Source: Lentisphaerota bacterium (GTDB lineage Bacteria > Verrucomicrobiota > Kiritimatiellia > UBA8416 > VGWJ01). Taken from it: a stretch of 39,620 bases of DNA. Below, piece after piece: positions 25,388 to 32,536 of this stretch. The first letter of the stretch is position 1. Each line of letters starts with the position of its first letter. The stretch is taken from contig VGWJ01000024.1 of assembly GCA_016873635.1 (NCBI GenBank), forward strand, positions 1-39,620, read 5' to 3'. The position numbers and the translations under genes were made by a program. Below the pieces are notes generated by a model. The model did not search any database, had not been told where the DNA came from, and saw only the letters and a program-made list of their open reading frames with translations.

Positions 25388-26307
25388 CGACGACGGGCGG
25401 AGCGCGGCATATGGGCCGGAGGCGGCGTTTCACGAAAGTCGCCGTCCTGATGGGCGGGTTCTCGACGGAGCGCGAAATCTCGCTGCAGTCCGGACAGGCC
25501 GTGGCGCGCGGACTGGCCGAAGCCGGCTACGACGTCGCCGCCGTCGACCTGCGCGACCGCGACCCGCGTTTCCCCGCGGGCGTCGAGGCGGTCTTCATCG
25601 CGCTGCACGGCGCGTTCGGCGAGGACGGCGGAATCCAGGAACTGCTGGCGCGGCGCGGCATGCCCTACACGGGCTCGGGGCCGGAAGCCAGCCGCGCGGC
25701 CATGGACAAACGGCTGAGCAAGCGTCTCTTCGCCGCGCGGGGCGTTCCCACCCCGGAATACGAGCTGCTGCGGGACGGACAGACGCCGGCGCTGCCGCTG
25801 CCGGTCGTGGTCAAGCCGGTCGCCCAGGGGTCGAGCATCGGCGTGCACATCGTGCGCGAGCCCGCGCAGCTGGCGGCGGCGCTCCGCGACGCGCTGGCGT
25901 ACGGGCCGGAAGCGCTGGTCGAGCGCTACGTCGCGGGACGCGAGCTGACCGTGGGCGTGGTGGGCGACGAGGCCCTGCCGGTGGTGGAGATCGTCGCGCC
26001 GGACGGTTGGTACGGATTCGACGCGAAGTACACGCGCGGCGCCAGCCGCTACCTGGTGCCCGCGCCCATGGACGCCGCCGACTGCGCGCGCGCGCAGCGC
26101 ATCGGCCTGCAGACCTTCCGCGCGCTGGGCTGCCGCGGCCTGGCCCGGATCGACTGCCGTTACGCCGACGACGGCGGCATATACGTGCTTGAGTTGAACA
26201 GCATTCCCGGGTTTACTGAAACCAGCCTGCTTCCCAAGGCGGCGGCCCAGGCGGGCATCGGTTTCGCGGAGCTTTGCGCGCGGATCATGGAGACGGCCTC
26301 GCTGTAG
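25384..26307 (+). CDS. ddl: D-alanine--D-alanine ligase
   Basis: The 307-residue ATP-grasp enzyme makes D-Ala-D-Ala for the peptidoglycan stem. The N-terminal MGGFSTEREISLQSG carries the substrate-binding Glu; ALHGAFGEDGGIQ, VVKPVAQGSSIGV (ATP-grasp loop), YVAGRELTVGV and LELNSIPGFTETSLLPKAA (metal and dipeptide site) are all present. Overlap of ATG 25384 with the murB stop (ATGA) supports this start; ATG 25411 is an alternative nine residues on. It is the second gene of the division and wall cluster. Length fits DdlB-type enzymes. Confidence 0.94.
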   Translation: MTTTGGARHMGRRRRFTKVAVLMGGFSTEREISLQSGQAVARGLAEAGYDVAAVDLRDRDPRFPAGVEAVFIALHGAFGEDGGIQELLARRGMPYTGSGPEASRAAMDKRLSKRLFAARGVPTPEYELLRDGQTPALPLPVVVKPVAQGSSIGVHIVREPAQLAAALRDALAYGPEALVERYVAGRELTVGVVGDEALPVVEIVAPDGWYGFDAKYTRGASRYLVPAPMDAADCARAQRIGLQTFRALGCRGLARIDCRYADDGGIYVLELNSIPGFTETSLLPKAAAQAGIGFAELCARIMETASL

Positions 26308-26327
26308 GAGCGCGGAGTTTTGACGAC

Positions 26328-27218
26328 ATGTGGTATGACGACGATTTCATACGGATCGGCGGGCTGAGCAGAAGGCGCCGCCAGGCCGCGCGCCGGGGCA
26401 ATCCGGCCATGAACGTGCGCGCGATGTCGCGCGCGCGCAAGAAGGAACTCACCCGCCGGACGGCCGCGTGGGGCGGCGGCATCCTGGCCGCCGCGCTGCT
26501 CTGCGCGGGCGCGGCCTGCGGCGTTCTCTTCGCGGGACGCGCCTTGTTCTCCCGCAACAGCCGTTTCCGCGTCACGAAGCTGGAGATCGACGACAGCGGC
26601 TCGGTCGCCGCCTATTTCATCCGCGAGCGCAAGCACATTGCCGAAGGCACGAACCTGTTCGCGTTCAGCGCGGCGCGCCTGCGCGACGAGTTCCTGCAGC
26701 AGGCCTACGCCGCCAAGTACAAGTCCATCGAGATCAGCCGCGTTCTGCCCGGGACGCTGGCGGTGAAGCTGACCGAGCGCGTGCCGCTGGCGCGGGTGGG
26801 CACGCACGGCAACCTGGTGGCGGACCGGGAGGGATGGGTTTTCGGCATGCGCGCGGGCAGCCGCGGACTGCCCGCGATCGTGGGCTACAGGGGGGCGGGC
26901 GTAACGCCCGGCAGCCGCCTGCGCGGCGCGGCAACCGCGGCGCTGCAGGCGCTGGCCGCCTGCGACGATCCGCGGCTCGGAATCGCCGTGGAATCCATCG
27001 ATCTGGACGAGGATGAATACCTCGCGGTGTACCTGAAGCCGGGCGCCACGGCGCGCGGCTTCAAGCTCGCCTGGAAAGGCATGGGACAGGAAGGCGCGGA
27101 GGCGCGGGAAGCGCTGTACCGCCAGCTCAGGCGGGTGGCCCTGACCCTGCGCCAGAAGGGGGCGCGCTACACCATGCTGGACGCGACGTACGACGACCGG
27201 GTCTTCGGCGTCCCGTGA
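26328..27218 (+). CDS. ftsQ: Cell division protein FtsQ (POTRA domain)
   Basis: The 296-residue bitopic protein has a basic cytoplasmic tail, one membrane helix (about 48-70) and a periplasmic part. The part just after the helix, FRVTKLEIDDSG to GTNLFAFSAARL, matches a POTRA domain, followed by a beta domain with PGTLAVKLTERVPLARVG, where the VxExxP-like motif reads LTERVP. FtsQ links early and late divisome parts. It is recognised partly from position between ddl and ftsA, because the sequence itself diverges. ATG 26328 was chosen over a further upstream reading that overlaps ddl. The GGAG upstream is somewhat distant. Confidence 0.85.
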   Translation: MWYDDDFIRIGGLSRRRRQAARRGNPAMNVRAMSRARKKELTRRTAAWGGGILAAALLCAGAACGVLFAGRALFSRNSRFRVTKLEIDDSGSVAAYFIRERKHIAEGTNLFAFSAARLRDEFLQQAYAAKYKSIEISRVLPGTLAVKLTERVPLARVGTHGNLVADREGWVFGMRAGSRGLPAIVGYRGAGVTPGSRLRGAATAALQALAACDDPRLGIAVESIDLDEDEYLAVYLKPGATARGFKLAWKGMGQEGAEAREALYRQLRRVALTLRQKGARYTMLDATYDDRVFGVP

Positions 27219-27251
27219 TCGTACGGCGCAGGAAGAGGGGACGTTCCGCTC

Positions 27252-28454
27252 ATGCCCATACCTCCGGTTGTTGCGCTTGAGATCGGCACCACGAAGACCA
27301 TCGCGCTGGTGGGCGAACTGCGCGAGCACGAGTCCGTGATGATCACGGGCATCGGCAAGGCGCCGTCGGCCGGCGTCCGCAAGGGTGAAATCGTCGACCT
27401 GGAGAACGCCATGCTCGGCGTGCGCTCCGCCCTGCAGGAGGCCGAGGAACGCAGCAAGGTGGCCATCCGCCGCGTGCACCTGGCCGTCTCCGGCGGGCAC
27501 ATCGCCAGCCTGATCAACCGCGGTTCGCTGCCCATCCAGGGCGATTCGGCCGAGATCACGCAGGACGACGTCGACCAGGTCATGGAGGTGGCCAAGGCGG
27601 TCAACCTGCCGGCCGATCGCGAGATCCTGCACACCATCTGTCAGCATTTCTGCGTGGACGAGCAGGAGCGCGTGCTCAAGCCCCTGGGCATGGAAGGCGT
27701 GCGTCTGTCCGTCGACATGCTCATCCTGCACGGGGTGCGCAACCGCCTGCGCAACACGGCCAAGGTCGTGCGTTCCCTGCGCCTGGACGTGCACGACGCC
27801 GCTTTTTCCGGCCTGTGTTCCGCGCTGGCCGTGCTCACGCCCGAGCAGAAGAAAAGCGGCGTGGTGCTGATCGACATGGGCGGCGGAACCACGGAATACG
27901 TCGCCTACGCGGGCAACGTCCTGGCCGCGGCCGGCGTGCTCGGCGTGGGCGGCGACCATATCACCAACGATATCGCGCTGTGTTTCGGCGTGCCGCACAC
28001 GCAGGCGGAACGCCTCAAGAAGGAGGCCGGTTCCGCGGTTGTGGATTCCTCCGGCGCCACGAAACGGGTGTCGTTGCCCCCCGAGGTGGGCTTCCCGGGC
28101 CGCGTGGTCGCGATGCGCTCGCTGCAGACGGTCATCGGCGCGCGCACGGAGGAGATTTTCGAGATGGTGCGGAAGCGGCTGGAGGACGACGCCGTTCCGC
28201 AGCAGGCCGCCGGCGGGGTCGTGCTGACCGGCGGCGGCGCGCACCTGCGCGGCGTCTGCCGCCTGGCCGAGAAGGTCTTCGGCCTGCCCTGCGCGCCGGG
28301 CCGGCCGCGCAACGTCAGCGGCCTGGCCACGGCCACGGAAGGTCCGGAATACGCCACGGCCGTCGGCATGGTGCACTACGGTTTCCGGACGCAGACGGCG
28401 CAGCAGCAGCGCGGCGGACTGCGCGGCGTGCTGCGCGCGCTGCTGGGGAGGTAG
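27252..28454 (+). CDS. ftsA: Cell division protein FtsA
   Basis: The 400-residue actin-like ATPase anchors FtsZ to the membrane. VVALEIGTTKTIALVGE (6-22) is the first phosphate loop; RVHLAVSGGHIASLINRG, SVDMLILHGVRNRL and the second phosphate loop VVLIDMGGGTTEYVAYA follow, then VVLTGGGAHLRGV for adenosine binding. The C-terminal GGLRGVLRALLGR has the character of the amphipathic membrane-targeting helix. It lies 33 bases after ftsQ and 3 bases before ftsZ, with GAGGGGA as binding site. It should recruit the unusual FtsZ encoded next. Confidence 0.93.
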   Translation: MPIPPVVALEIGTTKTIALVGELREHESVMITGIGKAPSAGVRKGEIVDLENAMLGVRSALQEAEERSKVAIRRVHLAVSGGHIASLINRGSLPIQGDSAEITQDDVDQVMEVAKAVNLPADREILHTICQHFCVDEQERVLKPLGMEGVRLSVDMLILHGVRNRLRNTAKVVRSLRLDVHDAAFSGLCSALAVLTPEQKKSGVVLIDMGGGTTEYVAYAGNVLAAAGVLGVGGDHITNDIALCFGVPHTQAERLKKEAGSAVVDSSGATKRVSLPPEVGFPGRVVAMRSLQTVIGARTEEIFEMVRKRLEDDAVPQQAAGGVVLTGGGAHLRGVCRLAEKVFGLPCAPGRPRNVSGLATATEGPEYATAVGMVHYGFRTQTAQQQRGGLRGVLRALLGR

Positions 28455-28457
28455 GCC

Positions 28458-29657
28458 ATGACGCGACCGGGCGACGGACAGCGGACGCGGACGATCAGTA
28501 TCGTGGGCGTGGGCGGCGGCGGCTGCAAGATCGTGGACTGCATGGCCGGCGACCGGCCGCGCATGCTGGCCACCGCCGCGGTCAACACCGACGAGGCCGA
28601 GCTCTCGGCCTCTTCCGCCACCACCAAGCTGCAGATCGGCGCGGCCCATACCGGCGGACACGGCACGGGCGGCGACGCGCGGCTGGCCGCGCGCGCGGCC
28701 GCGGACGACCTGCACATGATCCGCAACCTGTTCACCGGCGCCGAACTGGCCATCGTGGTCGCGGGGCTCGGCGGCGGCGTGGGCACCGGCGCCGCGCCCG
28801 TGATCCTGAAAGCCGCGCGCGACGCCGGCGCGGCCACGATCTGCCTGGCCACCGTGCCGTTCCACTTCGAGGGCGGACACCGGCGCGACCGCGCCGAGGC
28901 CGCCATCGTCGACCTGCTGGGCGCCACCGACGCCCTGATCGTCGTGCAGAACGATCGCCTGCTGGAGGCGGTGGACAAGGCGGCGATCGCCGAAGCCCTG
29001 GCCGAGGGCGACCGCGTGCTGGGCGCGAGCCTGAACTGCCTGTGGAAGCTCGTGGCGCAGCCCGGCTTCATCGCCCTGGACTTCGCCGACCTGCGCCGCC
29101 TCGTGCGCGGCAGCGGCGGCATGTGCACGATGGCCTACGGGGAGGGCACGGGGCGCGACCGGGCCCGCAGGGCGGTCGCCGCCGTCCTGGAAGGACCGCT
29201 CATGGCCAGGGGCAAAGTCGTGGCCGAAGCGAAGTCTCTGCTGGTAAGCATCGTGGGCGGCGCCGATCTCATGCTGCAGGAGGTCGGCGATATCGTGAAC
29301 GCCATCAAGCGCAAGGCCGGGGCAGACGCCGAAATCGAAGTCGGCACGGCCATGGACGACGCGCTGCGGGGGCGCGTGGCCCTCGCCGTGATCGCGTCGG
29401 AACTGCGGTCTGCGCCGGACGCGGAGGCCGAAGCGGACGGGGACGCGAAGCCGGACGTTCCGCCGTCGCGGAAACCCGCGGACGCCGGTGAACCGCGTTC
29501 CAGGGAGCGGCGGCGGCGCGGCGAGCCCAAGCAGACGCGCCTGAATCTCGAGACGGCCGGCCGCGGCCGGTTCAAGGACACCGAGCCCACGATGCTGGAC
29601 GGACAGGATCTTGACGTGCCCACCTTCGTGCGCCGCGGCATACGGGTCGAGAGGTAA
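28458..29657 (+). CDS. ftsZ: Divergent cell division protein FtsZ
   Basis: The 399-residue tubulin-like GTPase forms the division ring. It keeps ISIVGVGGGGCKIV (14-26), AAVNTDEAEL, ATVPFHFEG, VQNDRLLEAVD and the two catalytic acidic residues in LDFADL (Asp 208 and 211). The C-terminal peptide LDVPTFVRRGIRVER, which binds FtsA, is preceded by a charged linker (about 318-375). Several usually fixed residues differ: GGGVGTG (105-111) has Val for Thr, HTGGHGTGGDA replaces the usual T[RK]GLGAGGNP, Ala 206 stands for the T7-loop Asn, and the guanine-contact region reads EGDRVL. A strong Shine-Dalgarno GGGGAGG precedes the ATG. It is the only FtsZ in this cluster, so it is probably functional. Confidence 0.88.
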   Translation: MTRPGDGQRTRTISIVGVGGGGCKIVDCMAGDRPRMLATAAVNTDEAELSASSATTKLQIGAAHTGGHGTGGDARLAARAAADDLHMIRNLFTGAELAIVVAGLGGGVGTGAAPVILKAARDAGAATICLATVPFHFEGGHRRDRAEAAIVDLLGATDALIVVQNDRLLEAVDKAAIAEALAEGDRVLGASLNCLWKLVAQPGFIALDFADLRRLVRGSGGMCTMAYGEGTGRDRARRAVAAVLEGPLMARGKVVAEAKSLLVSIVGGADLMLQEVGDIVNAIKRKAGADAEIEVGTAMDDALRGRVALAVIASELRSAPDAEAEADGDAKPDVPPSRKPADAGEPRSRERRRRGEPKQTRLNLETAGRGRFKDTEPTMLDGQDLDVPTFVRRGIRVER

Positions 29658-29711
29658 GGCTTGCTTTCTGCGGGACGGCGGCACTAATGTGGCGCCCTGC
29701 GGGAGGGGCGT

Positions 29712-30242
29712 GTGACGTCATTTCCGGCGAACGGCAATAGTGACACTTGCGCGCGCATCGCGCGCGAGGCGCAGGGAATTTCCGGCAACGCGATTGTCGG
29801 CGTGTCTTCCTTCGACCCGCAATCCGGGCGCCTGGTCACGCAGGCGGTGCTCGGCATGGGAACGCTGGCGGCCACAACCGCGTCGTTGCTCGGCAGGGGC
29901 GTCAGCGGCTGGACCGCGACCGTCCCCGCCGCGGTCGTGCAGAAGCTGGCGACCGGCCGCCTGCACCTTGTCGAGGGCGGCGTCTACGAGCTCTTCTTCG
30001 GACAACTGCCCCTGGGCGTCGCGCATTGGCTCGAGCGCCTGGCCGGCGTCACGGCGGTATACGCCGCCGGTCTCGTCGCCGAGGCGCGCCTCCTGGGAAA
30101 TGTCGCCGTCGTGCTGCGCGCGCCGGAGCGGCGCCTGCGGCGCGCGCCGGAGCTGGAGGCGCGTCTCGATGTCTGGTCCCGGATGCTCGCGGCGGACAGC
30201 GGCCCCGGAGTGCCCGCGCCCGCGCCTTCCCTGGCCGCCTGA
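29712..30242 (+). CDS. Stand-alone GAF-like sensory domain protein
   Basis: The 176-residue protein resembles a GAF-like domain usually placed before PAS domains in sensor kinases. The support is AIVGVSSFDPQSGRLVTQAV near the start, then GRGVSGWTATVP, GGVYELFFGQLPLGVAHWLE and TAVYAAGLVAEARLLGNVAV (the YxxGFV..G.LFG pattern). No kinase, PAS, DNA-binding or output domain is attached. A strong binding site GGGAGGGG precedes the GTG start. It lies 54 bases after ftsZ and may be co-transcribed with it. Ligand and partner are unknown; a PAS/H-box protein is encoded 0.6 kb away on the other strand. Confidence 0.6.
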   Translation: MTSFPANGNSDTCARIAREAQGISGNAIVGVSSFDPQSGRLVTQAVLGMGTLAATTASLLGRGVSGWTATVPAAVVQKLATGRLHLVEGGVYELFFGQLPLGVAHWLERLAGVTAVYAAGLVAEARLLGNVAVVLRAPERRLRRAPELEARLDVWSRMLAADSGPGVPAPAPSLAA

Positions 30243-30384
30243 GAAAGGCCGCGGGGGATCCGGGCAACGAGCCCGCATGAACGGCACCGTCACGGCCATC
30301 CTCGTGCGTAACGCCCCCGGCGGCGCGGAAACGGCGCCGGACGCCGCTGCTCACCGCGCAGGTGTCCGGCAGCCAAAACAAGAA

Positions 30385-30415
30385 CAGTTCGGGCACGCGC
30401 AGCGGGACCGAACTG
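30385..30415. repeat. Eight-base perfect inverted repeat in the gap after the GAF gene
   Basis: CAGTTCGG (30385-30392) is complementary to CCGAACTG (30408-30415) across 15 bases. No T run follows, so it is not a clear terminator. The gap 30243-30503 otherwise shows only the promoter of the zinc-ribbon gene. Confidence 0.45.
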
Positions 30416-30451
30416 CGCTTTCTGGGCTGACCCATTGCCGCGGCGTGCGGC

Positions 30452-30480
30452 TTGACCGCTACGGCCGGGCTGACTACTAT
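30452..30480 (+). promoter_or_regulatory. Sigma70-type promoter of the zinc-ribbon gene
   Basis: TTGACC (30452-30457) and TACTAT (30475-30480) are 17 bases apart, matching five and four consensus bases. The start is expected near 30487, just before GAGGAG (30489-30494) and the ATG at 30504. Confidence 0.55.
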
Positions 30481-30503
30481 CTCCGCCTGAGGAGTCCTGG
30501 CCC

Positions 30504-30767
30504 ATGCCCGATATCGGCTTCAGTTGCGACGGTTGCGGTCAACCGCTTGAGGCGCCTCCGGAAATGGCCGGCGACACCGTGGAGTGCCCCTCCTGCGGTC
30601 GCGAACTCGTCGTGCCGGGGGCAGATCGGGACGCCGACGAGGCGCCGTCATCGCCGGCGAATGCCTGTCCGGAGTGCGGCGCGGCCATGGAGGAGGAGGC
30701 CGTGCTGTGCGTGCAGTGCGGGTTCCACACCGGGCTCGGCCGCAAACTGGACACGGAGATCGCGTAG
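30504..30767 (+). CDS. Small protein with two zinc ribbons
   Basis: The 87-residue protein has two pairs of CxxC knuckles: FSCDGCGQPL with VECPSCGREL (first ribbon) and NACPECGAAM with VLCVQCGFHTG (second). The middle is acidic. The second ribbon resembles those in PVC membrane or secretion proteins that carry a FHTGLGRKL-like tail. It has a clear promoter and ribosome binding site. No catalytic part exists; it may be an adaptor in protein or nucleic acid binding, which is inference. Confidence 0.78.
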   Translation: MPDIGFSCDGCGQPLEAPPEMAGDTVECPSCGRELVVPGADRDADEAPSSPANACPECGAAMEEEAVLCVQCGFHTGLGRKLDTEIA

Positions 30768-30807
30768 CCCCGCGCGCGGCTCCCGCGGCAAGGCCCGGCC
30801 GGCGGCT

Positions 30808-31476
30808 TCAAGGCTCCAGATTGAGGATGTCCAGCCCTTCCAGGTAGGGCTCGGTGACGTAGTCGGTCTGGCTTTCCGCGCGCTGGATCAGCACCGAGAC
30901 TCGCGTGGCGTTGTCAACGATGCTGCGCATGGCGGCCTTGAGCTTTTCCTGATCGACGACGCCTTTCTCGAGTTCCATCCGCAGCAGGCTGGCCGTGACC
31001 ATGATTACGGTCAGGGCCTGGTTGGCGTGATGCATCAGGGCCCCCGCCAGGGCCTGCACGGCTTCGCGCTTGTGCGATTTCTCCAGTTTCGCCGCCGCGC
31101 TCTTCTCGCCGGTCACGTCGCGCACCATGAGGACCCAGGTGTCGGCCCCGGCGCCGATCATCGTGAGGCGCAGCGCGTGCCCGGCACCGTCGCGCATGCC
31201 CGCGTCGACCTCGAAGGTGCGCGGTCCCGTTTCGGCGCCCCGCAGCCGGGGAAGCAGGTCGGCCTCGGCGCAGGCCAGCAGGCGGTCGGCGCGCTGACCG
31301 ACCGCGTCGGCGTAGTCCTTGGTTCCGATGGCATCCAGCAGCGCCCGGTTCGTTCGCAGCACCGTACCGGAGGAGTCAACCAGCAGCATGATGTCGGGGT
31401 TGGTGTCGATCATCCGCTGCAGCTCGCGTTTGGCTCGCGCGATGACGTCCTCGACGCTCTCGGGGGCGGGCTCCAT
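30808..31476 (-). CDS. PAS domain protein with a histidine-kinase H-box but no ATPase domain
   Basis: The 222-residue protein has a PAS domain (about 15-125: NPDIMLLVDSSGTVLRTNRA, then WVLMVRDVTGEKSA) and a dimerisation helix pair like HisKA. LAGALMHHANQALTVI aligns with LAGGIAHDFNNLLTVI of hybrid-type kinases, placing His 149 at the phosphorylated position while the next Asp is His 150. The protein ends after the second helix, and no N, G1 or G2 box follows. It could accept phosphate from another kinase or act as a dimeric sensor. ATG 31476 follows GAGG; the upstream in-frame extension has no domain. It is the last gene of the minus operon and converges with the zinc-ribbon gene. Confidence 0.7.
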   Translation of the reverse strand: MEPAPESVEDVIARAKRELQRMIDTNPDIMLLVDSSGTVLRTNRALLDAIGTKDYADAVGQRADRLLACAEADLLPRLRGAETGPRTFEVDAGMRDGAGHALRLTMIGAGADTWVLMVRDVTGEKSAAAKLEKSHKREAVQALAGALMHHANQALTVIMVTASLLRMELEKGVVDQEKLKAAMRSIVDNATRVSVLIQRAESQTDYVTEPYLEGLDILNLEP

Positions 31477-31510
31477 GGCCGCCTCAGTCTTGCACAGCGC
31501 GGGCGGGATT

Positions 31511-32530
31511 TCAAGAGTCCCGCGCGCAGCAGGTCTCCGCGGCACGCGCCACGTCTTCGAAACACGTCATGGCGTTCAGGCTCCGGCGGACGCCGCTCCA
31601 GCCGGGAAGCCCGGCAAGGTACCTGACAAGGTGGCCGCGGAACGCCATGACCGCCGCCTGCTCCGCGGTGCGCCGGGCGCGCCTCAGACCGAAATCGCGC
31701 CGTGCGTAGAGCGCGATCAGGCGGCGCAGGTGTTCCAGCACGGTTTGCCGGCGCTCTTCCGGCGCGGGCTCTTCGGGCAAACGCCCTTCCGCCAGGGCGC
31801 GCGCCTGACGGAATATCCACGGGTTGCCGAGCGCGGCCTGCCCGATCATGACGCCGTCCACTCCCGTGGCCGCCGCCATGGCCGCGACGTCGGCGGCCCG
31901 CATTATTCCTCCGTTGCCGACGACGGGAATCCCCGCCGCCGCCTTCACCCGCGCCAGGGCCGCCCAGTCCGCCGGCCCGCCGTGCCGCTGGCAGGCGAAC
32001 CGCGCGTGCACGATGATCGCCGCCGCACCGCCCTGTTCCGCGGCGCGCGCCACGTCCGCGATCTTCGGGTCGGCCGGATTCTCGCCCAGCCGCGTCTTGA
32101 GCGTGACCGGCAGGCGCGCCGCTTCGGCAACGGCTCTGACCATGCGCTCCACCTTGAGCGGCTCGCGCATCAGGGCCACTCCCGCGCCGCGGGAAACGAT
32201 TTTGCGCACGGGGCAGCCGGCGTTGATGTCCACCAGGGCGAAACGGCCCAGGCCGGCGGCTATCGCGGCGGCTCCGGCCATGGCGGAAGGATCCGCGCCG
32301 TAGATGTGCGCGCCCGCCGGACGCTCGTCCGCGCCGGTCGAGAGCATGTGCAGGCTGAGCTTCGAGCCGCGAACCAGGCCGGCCGCGTTGGTGAGCTCCG
32401 TGAGCGTCAACCCGCAACCGAAGTCAACGCACAGGGAACGGAACGCGGCGTCCGTAAAGCCCGCCATGGGAGCCAGCGCCACCGGGAAATCCACGCGCGT
32501 CTCTTTAAGGAAAAGCGGCTGCAGATTCAC
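31511..32530 (-). CDS. dusB: tRNA-dihydrouridine synthase
   Basis: The 339-residue FMN enzyme reduces uridines in tRNA. Motifs are VALAPMAGFTDAAFRSLC, the active-site DINAGCPVRKIVSRGAGVAL (Cys 106 and the following Lys), VTLKTRLG, IIVHAR...GPADW and PVVGNGGI, then GVMIGQAALGNPW. These fit the DusB group. The GTG at 32530 is taken as start; a second GTG twelve residues later, with AGAG ahead, is possible. Genomes often place dusB near regulatory genes; here it lies between a large AsmA-like protein and a PAS/H-box protein. DusA and DusC differ in the motif surroundings, so the DusB label is likely but not certain. Confidence 0.88.
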   Translation of the reverse strand: MNLQPLFLKETRVDFPVALAPMAGFTDAAFRSLCVDFGCGLTLTELTNAAGLVRGSKLSLHMLSTGADERPAGAHIYGADPSAMAGAAAIAAGLGRFALVDINAGCPVRKIVSRGAGVALMREPLKVERMVRAVAEAARLPVTLKTRLGENPADPKIADVARAAEQGGAAAIIVHARFACQRHGGPADWAALARVKAAAGIPVVGNGGIMRAADVAAMAAATGVDGVMIGQAALGNPWIFRQARALAEGRLPEEPAPEERRQTVLEHLRRLIALYARRDFGLRRARRTAEQAAVMAFRGHLVRYLAGLPGWSGVRRSLNAMTCFEDVARAAETCCARDS

Positions 32531-32536
32531 GGCCTG

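Noticed and set aside
26160..29684. 1174-codon open frame on the minus strand
   Set aside because: Antisense to ftsQ, ftsA and ftsZ, with no domain and biased composition.
30385..30415. Inverted repeat as terminator of the GAF gene
   Set aside because: The eight-pair stem has no T run and is 140 bases from the stop, so it is listed only as a repeat.
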